This document shows positions 14,705-25,744 of a DNA stretch of 64,000 bases, piece by piece. The DNA lies in NCBI RefSeq assembly GCF_024451105.1, contig NZ_JANGEY010000004.1, forward strand, positions 1-64,000, written 5' to 3'. This stretch comes from Stutzerimonas stutzeri. Lineage in GTDB: Bacteria; Pseudomonadota; Gammaproteobacteria; Pseudomonadales; Pseudomonadaceae. The position numbers and the translations under genes were made by a program. Within the stretch, counting starts at the first letter, position 1. Each line of letters starts with the position of its first letter. Under the pieces are notes generated by a model. That model saw only the letters and a program-made list of their open reading frames with translations, ran no database searches and had not been told where the DNA came from.

Positions 14705-17101
14705 TTGACGGCCAGCAACGATAACGACAACGCCACCCTCCCCGCCCGCCCCCGCCTCGCCCCCGCCCTGTCGGTCCTGCTGCTGGCCCTGGTCTGCCTT
14801 GGCCTGATCCTCAACCAGCTGCAGGTGCGTCACCGCGAGGCCCTGCACGAGCACTTCCTGGCCGACAGCGAGCACCTGACCACCAGCATCGGCTGGCACC
14901 TGAGCGCCTACGCGCAGATCCTCCACGGCGCCGCCGGGCTGTTCTCGGCGTCCGGCCAGGTCAGCCGCGATGGCTGGCGGCGCTATGTCGAGCAGCTCGA
15001 CCTCGACCGCGTCTACGGCGGCATCCTCGGGGTCGGCTACAGCCAGTTCATCCCCGCCGGGCAACTGGCCGAGCACGAGCGGACGATCCGCGCCCAGGGC
15101 TTTGCCGACTACCGGGTCAACCCGCCGGGCGAGCGCGCGGCCTACAGCAGCATCGTCTACCTCGAGCCGTTCGCCGACCGCAACCTGCGCGCCTTCGGCT
15201 ACGACATGTTCTCCGAGCCAGTGCGCCGCGCGGCCATGGAACAGGCCCGCGACAGCGGCGCGCTGGCCTTCTCCGGCAAGGTCACGCTGGTGCAGGAGAC
15301 CGACCGCAACGTCCAGGCCGGCATCCTCGCCTACTACCCGGTGTATGCCCAGGGCACCTTCCCGACCAGCCCCGAGCAGCGCCGCGCCGCGCTGCTCGGC
15401 TGGACCTACAGCCCCTACCGGATGAACGACCTGATCGAGGCGATGCTCAAGGGCGCGCCGACCGACATCCGCCTGGAGATCTTCGACAGCGCCGCCCAGC
15501 TCGACGCGACGACGCTGCTCTACGACAGCCGGCCCGGCGCAGCCCGCGGCGACGAGCCGCTGCGCTTCGAGCGCCTGGCCAGCCTGCAGCTCGACGGCGG
15601 CAGGACCTGGACGCTGCGCTACAGCACCCTGCCCGGCTTCTTCGCCGGCGCCCGGGTGACCCCGCCGTGGGCGGAGTACGCCGCCGCCGCGCTGATCGGC
15701 CTGCTGCTCTGCGGCCTCGGCTGGGCGCTGCTCAACACCCGACGCCGGGCCGAGCGCATCGCCACGCAGATGACCGCCTCGCTGCGCGACAGCCAGCGCG
15801 AGTTCCGCGCCCTGAGCGAGCGCCTGGGCGAGGTGATCTGGGCCACCAACATCGGCACCTGGGAGTGGAACCTCGCCGACGGCACCATCCTCCTCAACGA
15901 ACGCTGGACGGAGATCGTCGGCTACCGCCTCGACGAGCTGGCGCCGACCGGCATCGACGCCTGGCGCCGGCTCGCCCACCCCGACGACCTGCGGCGCTCC
16001 GACGCCGAACTGGCGCGCTGCTTCAACCGCGAGTGCGAGCTCTACGAGTGCGAGGTGCGCATGCGCCACCGGGACGGTCACTGGGTCTGGGTGCAGGACC
16101 GCGGCCGGGTCGTCGAGTGGCGCGCGGACGGCCGGCCGCTGCGGGTTTCCGGCACCCACCAGGACATCACCGCGCGCAAGGCGGCGGAGCACCGCCTGCA
16201 ACTGGCCGCCAGCGTGTTCGACCACGCCCGCGAGGGCATCGTCGTCACCGACGCCGACGGCCTGATCCTCGAGGCCAACCGGCCGTTCAGCGAGATCGGC
16301 GGCTACACCCGCGAGGAGAGCCGGGGCCGGCCGGTCTGGCTGTTGCTGGCCGGCCGCCATCCCGAGCGCTTCTTCCAGTCGATGCGCCAGGCCGGCGCCG
16401 CCGCCGACCACTGGTCCGGCGAAGTCTGGTGCCGGCGCAAGGGCGGCGAGCTGTACGCCGCGCAACTGACCATCAGCGCCGTGCGCGACGCCGCCGGGGC
16501 GATCGGCAACTGGGTGGTGCTGTTCAACGACATCACCTCGAGCAAGGCGCAGCAGCGGCAGCTCGAGCAGATGGCCTACCACGACGCCCTGACCGGCCTG
16601 CCCAACCGCACCCTGCTCGCCGACCGCCTGCAGCAGGCGATGGCGCAGGCCGACCGCAACCGCCAGCACCTGGCGGTGGTCTATCTCGATCTGGACGGTT
16701 TCAAGGCGGTCAACGACCGCTACGGCCACGATACCGGCGACGAGCTGCTGATCGCCCTGGCCAGACGCATGAAGGCGACCCTGCGCGAGGTCGACACCCT
16801 GGCACGGATCGGCGGCGACGAGTTCGTCGCCGTGCTCGCCGGCCTCGAACGCCCCGGGGACTGCGAGCGGGTACTGCAGCGCCTGCTGCGCGCGGCCGCC
16901 GAGCCGGTGGCGCTGGAAGCGGCGACCCTGCAGGTTTCCGCCAGCGTCGGCGCGACCTGCTATCCGCAGCCCGGCGCCGGCGCCGAGCTGCTCCTGCAGC
17001 AGGCCGACCAGGCCATGTACCGCGCCAAGCACGCCGGGAAGAACCGCTTCGAGCTGTTCCGTCCCGGCGGCCTGGCCTGCAGCGCCTGCCAGCTCGGCTG
17101 A
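14705..17101 (+). CDS. Membrane diguanylate cyclase: CHASE - PAS - PAS - GGDEF
   Basis: 798 residues from a TTG start behind a purine-rich GGAAAGGA. Transmembrane helix 1 (about 19-38), a periplasmic CHASE-type sensor (about 60-300, with FVxYRVNPPGERAAYSSIVYLEPF-like pattern), transmembrane helix 2 (about 322-343), two PAS/PAC modules (about 375-500 and 500-615) and a GGDEF domain (about 620-790). The active site GGDEF (about 702) is intact and the inhibitory RxxD site (REVD) lies five residues before it, so it should make c-di-GMP with product inhibition. No EAL domain follows. It is inserted, in the opposite orientation, between cheZ and flhB, which are adjacent in enteric loci; it may tie c-di-GMP to motility through the PilZ protein at 4486. 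Confidence 0.9.
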   Translation: MTASNDNDNATLPARPRLAPALSVLLLALVCLGLILNQLQVRHREALHEHFLADSEHLTTSIGWHLSAYAQILHGAAGLFSASGQVSRDGWRRYVEQLDLDRVYGGILGVGYSQFIPAGQLAEHERTIRAQGFADYRVNPPGERAAYSSIVYLEPFADRNLRAFGYDMFSEPVRRAAMEQARDSGALAFSGKVTLVQETDRNVQAGILAYYPVYAQGTFPTSPEQRRAALLGWTYSPYRMNDLIEAMLKGAPTDIRLEIFDSAAQLDATTLLYDSRPGAARGDEPLRFERLASLQLDGGRTWTLRYSTLPGFFAGARVTPPWAEYAAAALIGLLLCGLGWALLNTRRRAERIATQMTASLRDSQREFRALSERLGEVIWATNIGTWEWNLADGTILLNERWTEIVGYRLDELAPTGIDAWRRLAHPDDLRRSDAELARCFNRECELYECEVRMRHRDGHWVWVQDRGRVVEWRADGRPLRVSGTHQDITARKAAEHRLQLAASVFDHAREGIVVTDADGLILEANRPFSEIGGYTREESRGRPVWLLLAGRHPERFFQSMRQAGAAADHWSGEVWCRRKGGELYAAQLTISAVRDAAGAIGNWVVLFNDITSSKAQQRQLEQMAYHDALTGLPNRTLLADRLQQAMAQADRNRQHLAVVYLDLDGFKAVNDRYGHDTGDELLIALARRMKATLREVDTLARIGGDEFVAVLAGLERPGDCERVLQRLLRAAAEPVALEAATLQVSASVGATCYPQPGAGAELLLQQADQAMYRAKHAGKNRFELFRPGGLACSACQLG

Positions 17102-17165
17102 GGGACGCGCCGCGAAGGGCCGGAAGGCCCGGGCGCCGGCGCGCGACTTCGGGAACGGCGCGGGC

Positions 17166-17849
17166 TCAGAAGCCCAGCTGGTCGAGCAGGTCGTCGACCT
17201 GGTCCTGGCTGACCACCGCATCGCCGGCGGTCGGCTTGATCTGCGGGCCGTTGAGCAGGCTCTTGGGCTTCTCCGGCTCCCACTCGCTCTCGGCCAGGCG
17301 CTTGAGGATGACCGCCTCGCTGCCGTCCGGCACGCTCTCGATCAGCACCTGGATCAGCTGGTGCTCGATCTCGCGGATCACCTCGTTCATCTTCTTGATG
17401 ACCTGGCCGGTGAGGTCCTGGAAGTCCTGGGCCATGAGGATCTCCATCAGCTCGCGCTGGGTCGCCTGGGTCTGGCGCGGCACCTCGGCCAGGTAGCTGC
17501 GGGTGTCCCTGACCAGTTCGCGGGCCTCTTCCAGCTCGACCGGGTTGGCGAACCAGGCCTCCCAGCGGCGGTCCAGATCGTCGGCGCCCTTGGCCAGTTC
17601 GTCCTGCAGCGGCTGAGCACGGTCGATGGCGTTGAGCGCCCGCTCGGCGGCCTGCTCGGTCATGGTCGCCACGTAGGTCAGACGGTCGCGGGCATCGGGA
17701 ATGGCCTCGGCGGCCTTCTCGATCTCCTTGTCCAGACCGAGCTCGCGCATGCTGTCGCGCAGCATCCGGGTCAGTTGGCCGATGCGCTGGATCAGTTCAT
17801 CGGGGGCAACGTCCCAGCTGCCCGCTGCTTGCTGTGCGTCAACGCTCAT
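17166..17849 (-). CDS. cheZ: Chemotaxis phosphatase CheZ
   Basis: 227 residues with the long helical hairpin typical of CheZ. The catalytic segment [15 protein letters not shown] (about 142-157) includes the Gln that removes phosphate from CheY-P, and the extreme C-terminus [14 protein letters not shown] is the CheY-binding helix. It follows cheY by 24 bases and closes the chemotaxis operon; the cyclase gene converges on it. Confidence 0.96.
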   Translation of the reverse strand: MSVDAQQAAGSWDVAPDELIQRIGQLTRMLRDSMRELGLDKEIEKAAEAIPDARDRLTYVATMTEQAAERALNAIDRAQPLQDELAKGADDLDRRWEAWFANPVELEEARELVRDTRSYLAEVPRQTQATQRELMEILMAQDFQDLTGQVIKKMNEVIREIEHQLIQVLIESVPDGSEAVILKRLAESEWEPEKPKSLLNGPQIKPTAGDAVVSQDQVDDLLDQLGF

Positions 17850-17873
17850 AAGCTGTCTCCTCGGGGGCGCTTC

Positions 17874-18263
17874 TTATTTGCCCAACTTCTCGAAAATCTT
17901 GTTCAGCTTTTCTTCCAGGGTCGCCGCCGTGAAGGGCTTGACCACGTAGCCGTTGGCACCGGCCTGGGCGGCCGCGATGATGTTCTCCTTCTTCGCCTCG
18001 GCGGTCACCATCAGCACCGGCAGGTGCTTGAGGCTGTCGTCGGCGCGGATCTGCTTGAGCATGTCCAGACCGTCGAGGTTGGGCATGTTCCAGTCGGAGA
18101 CGACGAAATCGAACTTGCCGGCCCGCAGCTTGTTCAGGGCATCCTGGCCGTCCTCGGCTTCCTCCACGTTGGTGAAGCCCAGTTCCTTGAGCAGACTCCG
18201 CACGATCCGGCGCATGGTCGGAAAGTCGTCCACAACCAGCATGCTCATGTTCTTGTCGGCCAT
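17874..18263 (-). CDS. cheY: Chemotaxis response regulator CheY
   Basis: 129 residues, a single receiver domain. Acidic pocket DD (about 12-13), phosphorylated Asp in [13 protein letters not shown] (about 57), Thr in [11 protein letters not shown] and Lys in VVKPFT are all present, and the sequence is close to E. coli CheY throughout. AGAGG precedes the ATG. CheY-P binds FliM (46306) and reverses rotation; CheZ next door removes the phosphate. Confidence 0.97.
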   Translation of the reverse strand: MADKNMSMLVVDDFPTMRRIVRSLLKELGFTNVEEAEDGQDALNKLRAGKFDFVVSDWNMPNLDGLDMLKQIRADDSLKHLPVLMVTAEAKKENIIAAAQAGANGYVVKPFTAATLEEKLNKIFEKLGK

Positions 18264-18299
18264 TTGTATCCTCTCGATCTCGATGGCTGTTGGATGATC

Positions 18300-18319
18300 G
18301 ACCGCCCCGCGGGGCGGTC
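18300..18319. repeat. GC-only palindrome between chemoreceptor and cheY
   Basis: A perfect 20-base palindrome centred at 18309/18310 (arm GACCGCCCCG) within the 103-base gap between the receptor stop and the cheY start; flanking GATCGCGCCCCGC-like sequence extends potential pairing. No T tract follows. It may stabilise or attenuate the mRNA between the two genes. Confidence 0.45.
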
Positions 18320-18366
18320 GCGGGGCGCGATCTGCGCCCCGGCTGTTCGGCGGTTGCCCGCGCGGC

Positions 18367-20061
18367 TCAGAAGGTCTCCCAGTCGCCCTCGGCGGCGACC
18401 GCGGTGCGCCGCGCCGGCTCGGCCGCGAAAGCGGCCGGGGCCTGGCTGCGTGCGGCCGGCGGCGCAGGACGCGCGAGGCTCCGGCGCGCCTGCTCGCCGG
18501 ACAGGCGGAACACCTCCACCGCCTGCTCCAGGTTGTGCGCCTGGTCGGCCAGCGAGGCGGAGGCGGCGGAGGCCTCCTGCACCAGGGAAGCGTTCTGCTG
18601 GGTGACCTCGTCCATCTGCGCGATGGCGGTGTTGATCTGGCCGATCCCGGCGCTCTGCTCCTGGGAGGCGGCGGAAATCTCGTCGATGATGTCGGTGACC
18701 CGGCGGACCGCGGCCACCACCTCGCCGATGGTCTTGCCGGCCTGGTCGACCAGCTCCGAGCCGTCGCGCACGCGGCGCGTGGAGTCCTCGATCAGCGCCT
18801 TGATCTCGCGCGCCGCATCGGCGCAGCGCCCGGCCAGGTTGCGCACCTCGCCGGCCACCACGGCGAAGCCGCGGCCCTGCTCGCCGGCCCGCGCCGCCTC
18901 CACCGAAGCGTTCAGCGCCAGGATGTTGGTCTGGAAAGCGATCGAGTCGATGACCCCGATGATGTTGGCGATCTGCCGCGAGCTCTCGTTGATCTCCTGC
19001 ATGGTCTCGACGACCCGACCGACCACCTCGCGCCCCTGGCCGGCAGCGCTGGAGGCATCGCTGGCCAGGGTGCTGGCCTGCCGGGCGTTGTCGGCGTTCT
19101 GCTTCACCGTCGCGGTGAGCTGGTCCATGCTGGCGGCGGTCTCCTCAAGCGAGGCGGCCTGCTGCTCGGTACGCGAGGACAGGTCGGCGTTGCCGGTGGC
19201 GATCTGCTGGGCGCCGACCAAGATCGAGCCGCTGGCGTCGCGCACGCTGGCGACGATCCGCGCCAGGCTGTCCTGCATCTCGCGCATCGCCGCCAGCAGC
19301 TGGCCCACCTCGTTCTGCGAGCTGACCTCGATCGGCTGCGACAGGTCGGCCTTGGCCAGCCGCTGCAGGTGGCCGACCGCCTCGTTGACCGGCCGCACCA
19401 CCAGGGCGATCAGCGCGAAACGGATGGCCAGCAGCAGGATCAGCGCGAAGGCCAGCGCCAGGGCGCCGACCGCGGCGAAGGTCGAGACGCTCGACTGGTA
19501 GGCTTCCTGGCGGCCCTTGTAGTGCTTCTCGGCGGTCAGGTAGAAGGCGTCCAGCGCCTTGTTGGTGGCCGGACTGTGCTGGGTCAGCAGGACTTCCTTC
19601 TGCTCGGCGAAGCGCTGCATGTCGCCGGCGCGCAGCGCCTCGATCAGCGACAGCTGGGCGGCCAGCGCCGGCTCGAAGACGGCCTCGAACTCGCCGGCCA
19701 GCCGCTCGAGCTCGGCATCCTCGATGGCCGGCGCCGACTTGAAGAGGTTGAAGCGATCCTGCGAGCGGCGGATGAAGTCCTCGGCCTCGACCAGCAGCGC
19801 CTGGTGCTTGTCGCCCTCGCCCCTGGCGCGGAACTCGACGTAGCGCTCGATGCGCAGGAAGGCGTTGAGACGCAGGATGTAGGCGCGATTCATCGCGTCG
19901 ACCATCTGGATGTCGAGGCCTTCCGTGCGCCTGATTTCCTGGTTGGCCATGCGCGTGCTGGCCAGCCCCAGGGCGGCGATCATCACGATCAGCACGGCGA
20001 AACACACCAGCGTCGCGTTCAGGATCGCCCGAATGCTCAGCCTGCGCAGTAGTTGTTGCAT
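18367..20061 (-). CDS. Methyl-accepting chemotaxis protein, Tar-like 4-helix sensor
   Basis: 564 residues from the ATG at 20061 (GAGAGG upstream). Transmembrane helix 1 (about 10-30), a periplasmic all-helical domain of about 175 residues, transmembrane helix 2 (about 205-228), HAMP, then the coiled-coil signalling domain with the hairpin tip [20 protein letters not shown]. The C-terminus ends GDWETF, nearly identical to the NWETF tether that binds CheR and CheB in E. coli receptors. It lies between cheB and cheY, the place of tar/tap-like genes. The ligand is unknown. Confidence 0.92.
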   Translation of the reverse strand: MQQLLRRLSIRAILNATLVCFAVLIVMIAALGLASTRMANQEIRRTEGLDIQMVDAMNRAYILRLNAFLRIERYVEFRARGEGDKHQALLVEAEDFIRRSQDRFNLFKSAPAIEDAELERLAGEFEAVFEPALAAQLSLIEALRAGDMQRFAEQKEVLLTQHSPATNKALDAFYLTAEKHYKGRQEAYQSSVSTFAAVGALALAFALILLLAIRFALIALVVRPVNEAVGHLQRLAKADLSQPIEVSSQNEVGQLLAAMREMQDSLARIVASVRDASGSILVGAQQIATGNADLSSRTEQQAASLEETAASMDQLTATVKQNADNARQASTLASDASSAAGQGREVVGRVVETMQEINESSRQIANIIGVIDSIAFQTNILALNASVEAARAGEQGRGFAVVAGEVRNLAGRCADAAREIKALIEDSTRRVRDGSELVDQAGKTIGEVVAAVRRVTDIIDEISAASQEQSAGIGQINTAIAQMDEVTQQNASLVQEASAASASLADQAHNLEQAVEVFRLSGEQARRSLARPAPPAARSQAPAAFAAEPARRTAVAAEGDWETF

Positions 20062-20074
20062 ATACCTCTCCCGA

Positions 20075-21133
20075 TCAGACGCGCTGTGCCCGCCCGGAGG
20101 CGGCCACCTGCTTGAGAATCCGCTCGGCCATCTGGTCGAGGGACACCACCTCGCACGCCCCGCCGAGGGCGATGCCCTCGCGCGGCATGCCGAATACCAC
20201 GCAGCTTGCCTCGTCCTGGGCGAAGGTGAAGGCGCCGGCCTGGCGCATCTCCAGCAGGCCACGGGCACCGTCCTTGCCCATGCCGGTAAGCAGTACGCCG
20301 ATGGCGTTGCGGCCGGCGCTCTGCGCCGCCGACGAGAACAGCACGTCCACCGAGGGGCGGTGGCGGTTGACCGGCGGACCGTCGTCGAGCCGCGCCACGT
20401 AGTTGGCGCCGCTGCGCACCACCTTGAGGTGCGCGGTGCCCGGCGCGATGTAGGCGTGACCGGGAATGATCCGCTCGCCGTCCTCGGCCTCCTTGACCTC
20501 GATGTTGCACAGGCGGTTGAGGCGCTCGGCGAACGAGCGGGTGAAGCCGCCGGGCATGTGCTGGGCGATCAGGATCGCCGGGCTGTTGGCCGGCAGCGGC
20601 TGCAGCACCTCGCGGATCGCCTCGGTGCCGCCGGTGGACGCACCGATGATCACCAGCTTCTCGCTGGAGATCAGCGGCGCCTTGAGCTCCGCCGGGCGCG
20701 GCGCGCCGGCGACCGCCTGGCGCGGCCGCGAGCGTGCGGCGGCGCGGATCTTCTCGGCGATCAGCTCGCTGTATTCGAGCATGCCGTGGCGGATGCCCAT
20801 CTGCGGCTTGGCGATGAAGTCCAGCGCGCCCAGCTCCAGCGCGCGCAGGGTGACTTCCGAGCCGGCCTGGGTCAGCGAGGAGACCATCAGCACCGGCATC
20901 GGCCGCAGGCGCATCAGGCGCTCGAGGAAGTCGAGGCCGTCCATGCGCGGCATCTCGACGTCCAGGGTCAGCACGTCGGGGTTGTGCAACTTGATCAGAT
21001 CGCGGGCCATCAGCGGATCGGCGGCCACCGCCACCACCTCCATGTCCGGCTGCGAGTTGATGATCTCGCGCAGCAGGTCGCGGATCAGCGCCGAGTCGTC
21101 GACGCAAAGAACCTTGATCTTGGGAACACTCAA
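20075..21133 (-). CDS. cheB: Protein-glutamate methylesterase/deamidase CheB
   Basis: 352 residues from a TTG start at 21133, chosen because GAGGAG lies 7 bases upstream and the protein then begins [13 protein letters not shown] like other CheB proteins. An N-terminal receiver domain (phospho-Asp in [13 protein letters not shown]) is followed by the esterase domain with catalytic Ser in IGASTGG, His in AQHMPGG and Asp in [10 protein letters not shown]. It removes receptor methyl groups when phosphorylated by CheA. It has its own FliA promoter at 21206-21232. Confidence 0.95.
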   Translation of the reverse strand: MSVPKIKVLCVDDSALIRDLLREIINSQPDMEVVAVAADPLMARDLIKLHNPDVLTLDVEMPRMDGLDFLERLMRLRPMPVLMVSSLTQAGSEVTLRALELGALDFIAKPQMGIRHGMLEYSELIAEKIRAAARSRPRQAVAGAPRPAELKAPLISSEKLVIIGASTGGTEAIREVLQPLPANSPAILIAQHMPGGFTRSFAERLNRLCNIEVKEAEDGERIIPGHAYIAPGTAHLKVVRSGANYVARLDDGPPVNRHRPSVDVLFSSAAQSAGRNAIGVLLTGMGKDGARGLLEMRQAGAFTFAQDEASCVVFGMPREGIALGGACEVVSLDQMAERILKQVAASGRAQRV

Positions 21134-21205
21134 GCCACTCTCCTCGTGCTCGAACCGCCGGCTGCGGCGGCCATGGCATGCTTCATATCGACATTTCGCC
21201 AACTG

Positions 21206-21232
21206 ATATCGGCCGCCGGCCCTCAGACTTTA
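21206..21232 (-). promoter_or_regulatory. FliA (sigma-28) promoter of cheB
   Basis: Minus strand TAAA (21232-21229), 15 bases, GCCGATAT (21213-21206). The -35 element lies inside the last codons of cheR. It gives cheB, the 18367 receptor, cheY and cheZ an internal late promoter. Confidence 0.75.
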
Positions 21233-22098
21233 GGCTGGCCGGCCGAACGCAGCGTGTAGACGGTCTGTCCGCGCAGGACGAAGTCGTCGTTGATGAAGGT
21301 GAAGTTCTCCGAATGGCCGGTGATCAGCAGCCCGTCCGGCTTCAGGTAGGGCACGAAGTGCTTGAGAATCTTCGCCTGGCTGGGTTTGTCGAAGTAGATC
21401 ATGATGTTGCGGCAGAAGATCGCGTCGAACGGCCCGCTGAGGTTCCACTGCGCATCGTGCAGGTTGAGCTGGCGGAACTCGATCATGTCCATCAGCTCCT
21501 GGCGCACCCGCGCCAGCCCCAGGCGCTCGCCGCTGCCGCGCAGGAAGTAGCGCCGCGCCCGCTCCTCGCCCATCTCCAGCACCTGCTTGAGCGGATAGAC
21601 GCCGGTACGCGCCTTGGCCAGCGCATCGGTGTCGATGTCGGTGGCGACGATCCGCGACTGGCTGGCCAGCTGCGGGCCGAGCGCCTCGATCAGGGTGATG
21701 GCGATGGAGTACGGCTCCTCGCCGGTGGAGGCCGCCGCACACCAGATGCGCGCCGGCTCGCGGCGGCCGGCCAGATGGGCGGCCAGCAGCGGGAAGTGGT
21801 GCGCCTCGCGGAAGAACGCGGTGAGGTTGGTGGTCAGCGCGTTGGTGAACGCCTCCCACTCCCGCGCGCCCGGCTGGCGGGCAAGGCGGTCGAGATACTC
21901 GCCGAAGCTGGTCATCCCGTGCAGGCGCAGCCGCTTGGCCAGGCGGCTGTAGACCATCTCGCGCTTGTTGTCGGCCAGGACGATGCCGGCGCGCTCGTAG
22001 ATCAGCTGGCAGATGCGCCGGAAGTCCGCATCGGTCAGCGTCAGATCGTGCCCAAAGACGGATCCGGCAGAGAGCTCGGCATTCATCGGTATGCTCAA
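21223..22098 (-). CDS. cheR: Chemotaxis methyltransferase CheR
   Basis: 291 residues. N-terminal helical domain, SAM-binding motif in [34 protein letters not shown], and [14 protein letters not shown] near the C-terminus, all typical of CheR. I take the TTG at 22098, with AGGAAATAGGTC upstream; an ATG four codons on (22086) is possible but lacks a good binding site. It methylates receptor glutamates and could dock on the W-x-x-F tails of the receptors encoded nearby. It lies 20 bases downstream of the first Aer-like gene. Confidence 0.95.
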   Translation of the reverse strand: MSIPMNAELSAGSVFGHDLTLTDADFRRICQLIYERAGIVLADNKREMVYSRLAKRLRLHGMTSFGEYLDRLARQPGAREWEAFTNALTTNLTAFFREAHHFPLLAAHLAGRREPARIWCAAASTGEEPYSIAITLIEALGPQLASQSRIVATDIDTDALAKARTGVYPLKQVLEMGEERARRYFLRGSGERLGLARVRQELMDMIEFRQLNLHDAQWNLSGPFDAIFCRNIMIYFDKPSQAKILKHFVPYLKPDGLLITGHSENFTFINDDFVLRGQTVYTLRSAGQPKV

Positions 22099-22118
22099 GA
22101 CCTATTTCCTGTGGCTGG

Positions 22119-23810
22119 TCAAAATTCGCTCCACTCCTCGACGGCGCGACTCTCGCGACGCGCCGCGGCGGCGGGAACGGGGCTGGGCGGCGGCGCCAGG
22201 CGCTCCGCCGGGGCACGACGCCGGCCGGCGCCCTGCAGGCTGCGCAGGCGGAACACCCCCATGGTGCGCAGCGCGTCGGTCAGGTTGCCCTCGAGGGCCT
22301 GCGAAGCGCGCGCGGCGGTCTCCACCAGGCCGGCGTTGCGCTGGGTGACGTCGTCCATCTGCGCCACCGCCTGGTTGACCTGGGCGATGCCGGCGCTCTG
22401 CTCGTCCGAGGCCGCGGCGATCTCGCCCATGATGTCGTTGACCTTGGTCACCGCGCTCACCACGCTGTCGATGCTCTCTTCGGCGCGCTGCACCAGCTGG
22501 GCGCCCTCGTCGATCTGCCGCGAGGAGCTGACGATCAGCGCGCGGATCTCCTTCGAGGCGTCCGCCGAGCGGCTGGCCAGGTTGCGCACCTCGCTGGCCA
22601 CCACGGCGAAGCCGCGGCCCTGCTCGCCGGCCCGCGCCGCCTCCACCGAAGCGTTCAGCGCCAGGATGTTGGTCTGGAAGGCGATCGAGTCGATGGTGTT
22701 GATGATCTCGGTCATCTTCCGCGAGGTCGCGGTGATCTGCTCCATGGTGCCGACCACCTGGCCCATCACCTCGCCGCTCTCGCGCACCGTGACGGAGGCG
22801 TCGCCGGCCAGCTGGCTGGCCTGGCGGGCGTTGCCGGCGTTCTGCTGCACGGTGGCGGTCAGCTCCTCCATGCTCGCCGCAGTCTGCTGCAGCGAGGCCG
22901 CCTGCTGCTCGGTGCGCGCCGACAGCTCGCCGTTGCCGTGGGCGATTTCCTCGGTGGCCCGCGACAGCGAGTCGACGCTGCGGTTCACGTCGCGGGCGAT
23001 GCTCGCCACGCTGTTGCGCAGGGAGGCCTGGAAGCGGATCAGTTCGGCCATTTCGGTGAGATGGCCGCGGGCCGGCTGGGCGTCGAGGTTGCCGGCGGCC
23101 AGCTGCGCCATGTAGTCGACCGAGCCACGCAGCGAACGCAGCAGGCTGGTGCAGGTGCGCAGCAGCAGGGCGATCATCGCCAGGCCGATCAGCGCCGTCG
23201 CCCCGGTCTGCAGGATAGTGCCGAGCTCGGCGCCGCCGAGCAGCGCGCGGGCCAGCTCGAGGCCGTTGTCGAGCAGCAGCAACGAGGCGAGCACCAGCAG
23301 CCACACCCGGGCGCGCAGGGAGTCCGGCCGCAGGCGGGTCAGCCAGCCGCGCGGGCCGCGGCGGACCAGGCGGCCGCGATCCAGGCCCAGATGGCCGCCG
23401 CGCCCCTCGCGGATCAGCCGGTAGGCCTCGCTGGCGGCATCGACCTCGCTGCGGCACGGCCGCGAGCGGATCGAGGTGTAACCGACCACCTTGCCGTCCT
23501 CGACGGTGGGGGTGACGTTGGCGCGTACCCAGTAGTGGTCGCCGTTCTTGCGGCGGTTCATCACCAGGCCGTTCCAGGCGTGCCCCTGCTGGATGGTCTG
23601 CCAGAGGTTGGCGAAGGCCACCGGCGGCATGTCCGGGTGGCGCACCAGGTTATGGTCGGCGCCGTGCAGTTCTTCCCAGCTGTAGCCGCTGACGGCGATG
23701 AACGCGGGGTTGGCGTAGAGGATCCGACCCTTGAGGTCGGTACGCGAAATCAGGAAGTCGTCCTCCTTCAGCTCGTACTCACGATGGGTGACCGGCAGGT
23801 TGTTACGCAT
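22119..23810 (-). CDS. aer: Aer-like PAS chemoreceptor (copy 1)
   Basis: 563 residues. The N-terminal PAS domain (about 10-120: [44 protein letters not shown]) matches the FAD-binding redox sensor Aer. A hydrophobic segment around 165-215 anchors it, then HAMP-like and signalling domains with the MCP tip [20 protein letters not shown]. There is no periplasmic domain. The C-terminus EEWSEF is a CheR-tether-like W-x-x-F tail. It is a tandem paralogue of the next gene; the signalling halves are almost identical at the DNA level. Likely role: energy or oxygen taxis. Confidence 0.9.
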   Translation of the reverse strand: MRNNLPVTHREYELKEDDFLISRTDLKGRILYANPAFIAVSGYSWEELHGADHNLVRHPDMPPVAFANLWQTIQQGHAWNGLVMNRRKNGDHYWVRANVTPTVEDGKVVGYTSIRSRPCRSEVDAASEAYRLIREGRGGHLGLDRGRLVRRGPRGWLTRLRPDSLRARVWLLVLASLLLLDNGLELARALLGGAELGTILQTGATALIGLAMIALLLRTCTSLLRSLRGSVDYMAQLAAGNLDAQPARGHLTEMAELIRFQASLRNSVASIARDVNRSVDSLSRATEEIAHGNGELSARTEQQAASLQQTAASMEELTATVQQNAGNARQASQLAGDASVTVRESGEVMGQVVGTMEQITATSRKMTEIINTIDSIAFQTNILALNASVEAARAGEQGRGFAVVASEVRNLASRSADASKEIRALIVSSSRQIDEGAQLVQRAEESIDSVVSAVTKVNDIMGEIAAASDEQSAGIAQVNQAVAQMDDVTQRNAGLVETAARASQALEGNLTDALRTMGVFRLRSLQGAGRRRAPAERLAPPPSPVPAAAARRESRAVEEWSEF

Positions 23811-23958
23811 ACGGAACTTGCTCTACTGATATGGCTGGCCGGTACTGCCGGCGTGCCTTCTTGTCATTGTCGAGGGGCCGCCGGGAAGATCCGCGGCAGC
23901 CCGGGTGTATCGCGTCCGAGGACGCTCCAGGCGACGACTTCCCTGTCGTCGGCCATGC

Positions 23959-25662
23959 TCAGAACTCGCTCCACTCGCCGACCGGCTCGGCGCGGCTGCC
24001 CTGCCGGCCCGTGCGCGGCTCGGACCGGGCGGCCGGCGCGAGCGCAGCCGCGCCGGCGACCGAGCGCACCTGCGCCCGCTGCGGTCGTCCCTCCATCTTG
24101 AACACGCCCATGGTGCGCAGCGCGTCCTCCAGATGCCCCTCCAGCGCCACCGCGGCGTTCGCCGCGGTCTGCACCAGGCCGGCGTTGCGCTGGGTGACGT
24201 CGTCCATCTGCGCCACCGCCTGGTTGACCTGGGCGATGCCGGCGCTCTGCTCGTCCGAGGCCGCGGCGATCTCGCCCATGATGTCGTTGACCTTGGTCAC
24301 CGCGCTCACCACGCTGTCGATGCTCTCTTCGGCGCGCTGCACCAGCTGGGCGCCCTCGTCGATCTGCCGCGAGGAGCTGACGATCAGCGCGCGGATCTCC
24401 TTCGAGGCGTCCGCCGAGCGGCTGGCTAGGTTGCGCACCTCGCTGGCCACCACGGCGAAGCCGCGGCCCTGCTCGCCGGCCCGCGCCGCCTCCACCGAAG
24501 CGTTCAGCGCCAGGATGTTGGTCTGGAAGGCGATCGAGTCGATGGTGTTGATGATCTCGGTCATCTTCCGCGAGGTCGCGGTGATCTGCCCCATGGTGCC
24601 GACCACCTGGCCCATCACCTCGCCGCTCTCGCGCACCGTGGCGGAGGCGTCACCGGCCAGCTGGCTGGCGTGGCGGGCGTTGCCGGCGTTCTGCTGCACG
24701 GTGGCGGTCAGCTCCTCCATGCTCGCCGCGGTCTGCTGCAGCGAGGCCGCCTGCTGCTCGGTGCGCGAGGACAGCTCCTCGTTGCCGCGCACGATCTCTT
24801 CGGTGGCCCGCGCCAGGGCTTCGACGCTGTGGTCGACGTCGCGGGAGATGCCGCGCACGCTCTTGCGCAGGAAGTCCTGGAAGCGCGCCAGCATGGCCAG
24901 CTCGGTGATCCGGCTGCCGCGCAGGCGCACGTCGAGGTTGCCGGCCGCCAGCTGGGCCATGCCGTCCACCGCCGCCTCGAGGCTCTCGTCGAGGGCACGC
25001 GCGGTGCGCAGGGTCATGATCAGGAGGAGCACGCCGAGGGTGGCCATGATGCCTTCGGCGACCATCTCCAGCCCGATGTCTTCCTCCAGGTACTTGGTGA
25101 CCCCGGAGATGCTGTTGCCGAGCACCATCAGCACCGTGATCAAGCGGATCAGGCCCAGCCGGAAGCCCAGCGAGGCGGTCTGCAGGTGCGCCCGCCAGCC
25201 GGCCAGGCCGCGGCGCACCAGGGCGCCGCGCTGCAGGCCGAGATGGCCGCCGCGGCCCTCGCGGATCAGCCGGTAGGCCTCGCTGGCCTTCTCCACCTCG
25301 TTGCGCGGCGGCTTGCAGCGGATCGAGGTATAGCCGACCACCTTGCCGTCCTCGATGGTCGGGGTGACGTTGGCCATGACCCAGTAGTGGTCGCCGTTCT
25401 TGCGGCGGTTCATCACCAGGCCGTTCCAGGCGTGGCCGTCCTGGATGGTCTGCCAGAGGTTGGCGAAGGCCTCCGGCGGCATGTCCGGGTGGCGCATCAG
25501 GTTGTGGTCGGCGCCGTACAGCTCGTCCCAGCAATAGCCGCTGACGCGGATGAAGGTCGGATTGGCGTAGGTGATGCGACCCTTGAGGTCGGTGCGCGAG
25601 ATCAGGAAGTCGTCTTCCTTCAGTTCGTACTCGCGGTGCGTGACCGGCTGGTTGTTGCGCAT
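23959..25662 (-). CDS. aer: Aer-like PAS chemoreceptor (copy 2)
   Basis: 567 residues from the ATG at 25662, where similarity to copy 1 begins ([20 protein letters not shown]). The order is PAS, membrane anchor (two hydrophobic stretches about 180-250), HAMP-like, and MCP signalling domain; it ends GEWSEF. The membrane regions of the two copies differ strongly while PAS and signalling domains are very similar, so sensing may be shared but membrane packing or gain different. The 148-base gap to copy 1 shows no promoter match. Confidence 0.9.
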   Translation of the reverse strand: MRNNQPVTHREYELKEDDFLISRTDLKGRITYANPTFIRVSGYCWDELYGADHNLMRHPDMPPEAFANLWQTIQDGHAWNGLVMNRRKNGDHYWVMANVTPTIEDGKVVGYTSIRCKPPRNEVEKASEAYRLIREGRGGHLGLQRGALVRRGLAGWRAHLQTASLGFRLGLIRLITVLMVLGNSISGVTKYLEEDIGLEMVAEGIMATLGVLLLIMTLRTARALDESLEAAVDGMAQLAAGNLDVRLRGSRITELAMLARFQDFLRKSVRGISRDVDHSVEALARATEEIVRGNEELSSRTEQQAASLQQTAASMEELTATVQQNAGNARHASQLAGDASATVRESGEVMGQVVGTMGQITATSRKMTEIINTIDSIAFQTNILALNASVEAARAGEQGRGFAVVASEVRNLASRSADASKEIRALIVSSSRQIDEGAQLVQRAEESIDSVVSAVTKVNDIMGEIAAASDEQSAGIAQVNQAVAQMDDVTQRNAGLVQTAANAAVALEGHLEDALRTMGVFKMEGRPQRAQVRSVAGAAALAPAARSEPRTGRQGSRAEPVGEWSEF

Positions 25663-25744
25663 GTTGACTGCTCCGAAGCTCTCGAGATTTCCGTTGTCGC
25701 GCCGCGGCCGGACACCGCTCACCCGCCGCCGTGTCCGCCGATCG

